From positions 1 through 16,593 of the forward strand of contig CAZUZO010000081.1 of NCBI GenBank assembly GCA_964624765.1: a stretch of 16,593 nt of DNA. The letters are read 5' to 3'. This document shows positions 12,629-16,593 of the stretch, one piece after another. The notes below the pieces were generated by a model. That model had not been told where the DNA came from, did no database searches, and saw only the letters and a program-made list of their open reading frames with translations. The position numbers were made by a program, and so were the translations under genes. This DNA is from JAGTVB01 sp964624765. GTDB taxonomy: Bacteria; Pseudomonadota; Gammaproteobacteria; HK1. How positions within the stretch are numbered: position 1 is the first letter of the stretch; the number at the start of each line of letters is the position of its first letter.

Positions 12629-12766
12629 GACGGTCCCTTGGGATTCTTGGCTCAAACCGATAGGTGGTGAGGCGACTCAGGCTCTGCCCTTGACGGGTAA
12701 CGTGTCGACTGGGTATGCTTAGATCTAGATGTTCTTTCATGCAAACCCCTGCGTTAGGCCATCCCC

Positions 12767-13207
12767 GTGCGAGACTGGAAAGGCGAATTAAGAGTTTGCA
12801 GCCAACAATACGAACGGTGGATCAACGTCGGGCACACGACCACTGACTTCCTTGGTTATCTGATCGCACTGGCCTGCGCCAGCCTAGAGGATGTGCTGCC
12901 TCGCCTCTACCCCGAGAACGAACCGTCTAACCCGGCCGATTCAAAGGCCTGGGGGGGAACAGTTTGCCAGGCGGGTGACAGACCGCGAGCTCCTGATGAC
13001 CGACCGGTGAAAATCCCATGGTTTCTCTTCGATCTCTGGCACATACAAGCCCGCAGAATGCAAGAGACCGCGCAGATGGGGAGTTCCGACGTGCAGTATT
13101 GGGCGCAGCGCTTGCTGCTAAGTTGGTACGAGGCGTTGCGGATGGGAGGCTTAGAGTCGGTTCAGCGGGGCTGGGGCGGTTCGCCGCAAAGCCCCGCTGG
13201 CCGATAG
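12767..13207 (+). CDS. Hypothetical protein
   Basis: This 146-residue ORF begins with GTG; an in-frame TAG 12 bases upstream excludes an earlier start. I recognise no family. Residues about 10-50 (SQQYERWINVGHTTTDFLGY, then LIALACASLEDVLPRLYP) and 85-135 (WFLFDLWHIQARRMQETAQM, then VQYWAQRLLLSWYEALRMGG) look helical and are rich in Trp, Tyr and Leu. A poorly ordered Pro/Asp-rich middle separates them. No transmembrane helix is convincing and no ribosome binding site is clear. The 3' end contains a 10-bp hairpin (13163-13199). It is convergent with mdh, 6 bases apart. It may be real, or a decayed gene that kept one frame. Confidence 0.45.
   Translation: MRDWKGELRVCSQQYERWINVGHTTTDFLGYLIALACASLEDVLPRLYPENEPSNPADSKAWGGTVCQAGDRPRAPDDRPVKIPWFLFDLWHIQARRMQETAQMGSSDVQYWAQRLLLSWYEALRMGGLESVQRGWGGSPQSPAGR
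13163..13199. repeat. Strong hairpin between the hypothetical ORF and mdh
   Basis: The outer stem CAGCGGGGCT / AGCCCCGCTG is 10 bp, with an inner GGCG-GTT-CGCC stem. It lies just before the convergent ends of the hypothetical ORF and mdh and could stop transcription from both sides. No T tract flanks it. Confidence 0.5.
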
Positions 13208-13213
13208 ACGTGT

Positions 13214-14191
13214 TTAGAGCAAGTGCTTGATGGCGTCGCGCTCCTCTTTTAGCTCGTTTTCGGTTTCTTGCATTTTGCTGCGGCTGAATTCGTCGATGCT
13301 CAAGCCCTGAACGATTTCATACCGACCGTCGCGAATCGTGACCGGAAACGAATAGATCAACCCCTCGGAGATGCCGTAGCTGCCGTCGGAAGAGATGGAC
13401 ATACTCAACCAGTCTCCCTCAGCCGTTCCCCGCGTCCAGTCGCGCATGTGCTCCAGTCCGGCGTAACCCGCTGACGCGGCGCTCGAGCTGCCGCGGGCCT
13501 CAATGATCTCGGCCCCCCGCTTTTGTACCCGCGGGATGAATTCATTCCGTATCCAGGTCTCCTCCACCAGCTCCAAAGCGGACCGGCCGCCCACGGTAGC
13601 ATGATTCAGGTCCGGGTATTGAGTAGCGGAGTGATTTCCCCATACCGTTACCTTCCTGATCTCGGCCACCTTGGAGCCCGTTTTCTGCGCTAACTGACTG
13701 ACGGCACGATTGTGATCCAGCCGGGTCATGGCGGTGAATTGCCTTGGATCCAAGTCAGGGGCGTTTTTCATGGCGATCAGGGCGTTGGTATTGGCCGGGT
13801 TCCCGATCACCACAACTCTGACCGCCCGGCTCGCATGATCGTTGAGCGCTTTGCCTTGGGGGCCAAAAATCTTACCATTCTCGCTCAACAGGTCTTTGCG
13901 CTCCATTCCCTTGCCCCGCGGTTTTGCCCCGACCAACAAGGCATAGTCCACATCTTTAAAGGCCACGTTGGCATCATCCGTGGTGATGATGTTCTCCACT
14001 AGCGGATAGGCGCAATCGTTGATCTCCATCACCACGCCCTCAAGCGCCTTTAGGGCAGGGGTAATCTCCAGGAGCTGCAAGATAATGGGTTGATCATTCC
14101 CGAGCATCTCTCCAGAGGCGATCCGAAACAGCAAGGAATACCCGATTTGGCCGGCTGCACCCGTCACAGCGACCCGCACTGGCGTTTTCAT
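13214..14191 (-). CDS. mdh: Malate dehydrogenase
   Basis: This 325-residue NAD-dependent malate dehydrogenase interconverts malate and oxaloacetate in the TCA cycle in the cytoplasm. The nucleotide-binding loop is VTGAAGQIGYSLLFRIA (9-25). An acidic residue at the end of the second strand (Glu42 in LLEI) favours NAD. GAKPRGKGMERKDLL (88-102) supplies substrate arginines Arg92 and Arg98. The catalytic pair is Asp159 (TRLDHNRA) and His187 (VWGNHSATQYPD). The length and the GAKPRGKGMERKDLL signature place it with the long cytosolic-type MDHs found in beta- and some gammaproteobacteria rather than the E. coli Mdh type. Ribosome binding site AGAGGAGACAACGT precedes ATG 14191. It lies divergent from sucA, another TCA gene, across a wide gap. 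Confidence 0.96.
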   Translation of the reverse strand: MKTPVRVAVTGAAGQIGYSLLFRIASGEMLGNDQPIILQLLEITPALKALEGVVMEINDCAYPLVENIITTDDANVAFKDVDYALLVGAKPRGKGMERKDLLSENGKIFGPQGKALNDHASRAVRVVVIGNPANTNALIAMKNAPDLDPRQFTAMTRLDHNRAVSQLAQKTGSKVAEIRKVTVWGNHSATQYPDLNHATVGGRSALELVEETWIRNEFIPRVQKRGAEIIEARGSSSAASAGYAGLEHMRDWTRGTAEGDWLSMSISSDGSYGISEGLIYSFPVTIRDGRYEIVQGLSIDEFSRSKMQETENELKEERDAIKHLL

Positions 14192-14999
14192 ACGTTGTCT
14201 CCTCTTTGAGTGAGTATCGACGTTATTATGCTAAGTGACTTAAGGGCCGATTCGCCCATAAGGCCCCTCCCCTCGAGCAGAGCCCGGCACAGACAGAGCT
14301 CGACGCCCGAGTTTCCCTCCGGGAGCGATGCGCCATCCCGTTTCCAGGGCCAGCACACCGTGCGCTTGACCACGCGTTGCAAGCGCACCTTTCCCGGCAG
14401 AGCGTTTCCTCAAGGGTGCTTGCATGATACCGAAAGATTCGATCGATTTGGGAGAAAGTCAGGATTCAAGTTGATCGGTAACCGCTGGCCGACATGTAGT
14501 ACAAAAGATACGAACTGTTTCCTAACCGCATTGTCTCTATTGAGAGTAGCGCGTATTCTTGTCACAGGAGCGTGTGCTGTGCCGCTGACGGAAGTATGAC
14601 GCCGTCGAGGCCCGCGACATGCGTCGCAAGGCAGTCTATCAAAGCGTGGGTTGGGGACTAAGAGTGCCGAGGATGTCCAATCGTGGCAATGGGCGTGAAA
14701 CGGCACCCCTGCCCTGGTTCCAACCTGAATTTCCTCGATGGACATCCCTTCGCAGGCCAGCACAACCACCGCTCTACGACTCTCTAGGCGTTTGGCCGTG
14801 GCCGCAAGAAGGTACCTGGGTGAGACGGCCAGAACGAACACGGAACTCCTTAAACAAACTTCTGGCGATGCCGCTATATTTTCTTACAAGTTGCCCTTCT
14901 CCGTCAGCGCGATCACTCGACGATCGCGGTGGGACTGTCACGGCGTACAAGGCAGCTTATCGTTCGGTCATCGCCCCGCTAACCTGAATCACAAAAACG
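14192..14999. other. Long gap between mdh and sucA, no supported gene
   Basis: About 800 bases in which the longest frames (14410-14841 minus and 14619-14987 plus) overlap each other and show no recognisable domain, no convincing ribosome binding site and uneven composition. It should contain the divergent promoters of mdh and sucA, but I see no clear -35/-10 pair. A decayed gene is possible. Confidence 0.5.
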
Positions 15000-16593
15000 A
15001 TGTCACACGGCTCTCTACTCAACGCCGGAAATACTGACTTTCTTGACCGTCTCTACGACACCTACCTAAAAGCGCCCGAAGATGTGAGCGGCGACTGGCG
15101 CCACTTTTTTGCCCGCCTATCGACCGCCGCCCCCGGCGTCTGGAGCAAATCGCCAGGCGAGACGAGCCCAGAGGCTTTATCAACCCTGGCGGAAAAGCAA
15201 ACCGCGGTGTTGCAGCTGATCAATGCCCACCGCTTCCGCGGCCACCGGCAAGCCAATCTGGATCCTTTGAATCTCTATGAGAGGCCGATGGTACCGGATC
15301 TGGTGCCAGGGTTTCACGGCTTGGTGGAAGCCGATCTCGATAAGACCTTCAATAGCGGCTCTTTGGTAGGCCCTCCCGAGGCAACTTTGCGCAACATCCT
15401 GGCGACCGTGCGAGCTACGTACTGTGGCTCCATCGGTGCCGAGTACATGTATCTGACCTCGACCGAGCAAAAGCGTTGGATTCAGGCGCGACTGGAGGGT
15501 ACCCATGGCCACTATGGGTTGAGCCGCGCTAAGAAGCGTGACCTCCTGAAGCGACTCACCGCAGCCACTAAGCTCGAAGAATACCTGCATAAGAAGTACG
15601 TTGGCCAGAAACGCTTCTCCCTGGAAGGGGCTGAAAGTCTGATCGCGCTTCTGGATGAGCTCATCATCTATTCAGGAAGCCGGCGCGTTAAGGAGCTCGT
15701 CATCGGTATGGCGCACCGAGGGCGTCTGAACGTGCTGGTCAATATTTTTGGAAAGCATCCGAAGGTGCTGTTCGGGGAATTTGAGGGCAAGATCAGGACC
15801 AGTAAGGGTTCTGGCGACGTGAAATACCATCTCGGTTTCTCATCGGACGTCAACACATCCGCTGGCCCGGTACACATCGTACTCGCTTTCAATCCTTCCC
15901 ATCTCGAGATCATCGATCCGGTCGTGGAGGGATCGGTGCGCGCACGCCAAGAGCGGCGCGACGACCACGAGCGCAATCAAGTCCTTCCAGTACTGATCCA
16001 CGGGGATGCGGCTTTCGCCGGACAGGGAGTGGTGATGGAAACCCTAAACCTCTCCGAAACCCGCGGCTACGGTACCGGCGGCACGGTGCACATCGTGGTC
16101 AACAACCAGATCGGCTTTACCACGAGTGATCCGCTGGATTCCCGATCCACGCTGTACTGCACCGATGTAGCGAAGATGGTGCAAGCGCCGATCTTTCACG
16201 TCAATGGGGACGACCCCGAGGCGGTGGTGTTCCTGACGCAGCTCGCCTTGGACTTCCGCTTGACGTTCAACAAAGACGTCGTCATCGACATGGTTTGCTA
16301 CCGCCGGCACGGTCACAACGAAGCCGACGATCCGATGGTGACCCAGCCGATGATGTATACCAGAATCGCCGATCGCACGGGCGTACGCCAGATTTATGCC
16401 GAGCAACTGGTTCGCGAGGAAATCCTGAAGGAACACGAAGCTGACCAAATGGTCACGGACTACCTGCAGGCCCTAGAAGCCAACCAGGTGGTGTCTCGAC
16501 CGATGATTCAGATTCGTAACAAGAAAGAGCAATTGCTCGTCGACTGGACCCCCTACCAGGGCAACGACTGGCGAGCGCCGGCCTCGACGGCCC
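15000..16593 (+). CDS. sucA: 2-oxoglutarate dehydrogenase E1 (partial, runs off the window)
   Basis: The thiamine-diphosphate-dependent E1 decarboxylates 2-oxoglutarate and loads succinyl onto the SucB lipoyl domain of the dehydrogenase complex. The first 531 codons of roughly 930 are present and open. The N-terminus SLLNAGNTDFLDRLYDTYLK matches the family's peripheral helix. RFRGHRQANLDPL, VIGMAHRGRLNVL (from about 234), FNPSHLEIIDPVVEGSVRAR and the ThDP/Mg motif GDAAFAGQG (Gly335-Asp336) through VVNNQIGF (Asn368-Asn369) are all intact. YRRHGHNEADDP follows. ATG 15000 fits homologue N-termini, although the leader (AATCACAAAAACG) has little Shine-Dalgarno character. sucB would be expected just beyond the right edge. 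Confidence 0.96.
   Translation, partial: MSHGSLLNAGNTDFLDRLYDTYLKAPEDVSGDWRHFFARLSTAAPGVWSKSPGETSPEALSTLAEKQTAVLQLINAHRFRGHRQANLDPLNLYERPMVPDLVPGFHGLVEADLDKTFNSGSLVGPPEATLRNILATVRATYCGSIGAEYMYLTSTEQKRWIQARLEGTHGHYGLSRAKKRDLLKRLTAATKLEEYLHKKYVGQKRFSLEGAESLIALLDELIIYSGSRRVKELVIGMAHRGRLNVLVNIFGKHPKVLFGEFEGKIRTSKGSGDVKYHLGFSSDVNTSAGPVHIVLAFNPSHLEIIDPVVEGSVRARQERRDDHERNQVLPVLIHGDAAFAGQGVVMETLNLSETRGYGTGGTVHIVVNNQIGFTTSDPLDSRSTLYCTDVAKMVQAPIFHVNGDDPEAVVFLTQLALDFRLTFNKDVVIDMVCYRRHGHNEADDPMVTQPMMYTRIADRTGVRQIYAEQLVREEILKEHEADQMVTDYLQALEANQVVSRPMIQIRNKKEQLLVDWTPYQGNDWRAPASTA

Larger units (their letters stand above)
12277..12766. other. Intergenic region with a cluster of REP-like palindromes
   Basis: About 490 bases without a supported protein gene. 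The frames that cross it translate the palindromes below. CCACCTATC near 12513 recurs in inverted form near 12665 (GATAGGTGG), roughly bracketing two of the three palindromes. Confidence 0.6.

Noticed and set aside
14410..14987. Overlapping ORFs between mdh and sucA on both strands
   Set aside because: They overlap each other, lack domains and ribosome binding sites, and neither gives a protein-like pattern over its length.

Overview
The window looks like chromosomal DNA of a GC-rich gammaproteobacterium. The evidence is a gammaproteobacterial-type Zur box (core GTTATA-N-TATAAC), a DksA paralogue, SufE, a malate dehydrogenase and a sucA start. The genus cannot be fixed from the sequence; a Chromatiales-like lineage is only a guess. 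The left edge carries the wreck of a mobilizable element.

Region 1-2440 is mobile-element debris. An IncP/RP4-type oriT (nic on the minus strand between 40 and 39) is followed by traJ and a MOBP relaxase gene traI that keeps only its relaxase domain. The traI homology stops at a 47-bp hairpin. After it come a frameshifted, perhaps phasin-like fragment on the minus strand and the exact 5' half (38 nt) of a tRNA-Thr(CGT) gene, cut in the anticodon loop. A terminator closes the region.

Region 2440-4080 holds an alpha/beta hydrolase, a decayed parA start that has lost its Walker A lysines, and sufE.

Region 4080-12290 is the core of the window: a zinc-starvation island with four Zur-type operators. 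They precede (1) two tandem DUF1826 genes, the first with a one-base frameshift; (2) a minus-strand operon of a COG0523 GTPase, a WD40 protein, a possible 25-codon ORF, a second COG0523 GTPase with a His-rich linker, and a broken ORF; (3) divergent zur and a cysteine-poor dksA2, which share one operator; and (4) a small Cys-rich protein with two membrane helices. A Trm112-like gene that lacks zinc ligands lies inside the island. Three copies of a short inverted-repeat (MITE-like) element lie in its intergenic spaces. The inferred logic is that, when zinc is low, Zur releases these promoters. The COG0523 proteins would then deliver scarce zinc to chosen clients, and the zinc-free DksA2 would replace DksA. 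WD40, DUF1826 and the membrane protein are the least explained members.

Region 12290-16593 returns to housekeeping DNA: a cluster of three REP-like palindromes, a hypothetical ORF, mdh (minus strand), an 800-bp stretch without a supported gene, and the first 531 codons of sucA running off the right edge.
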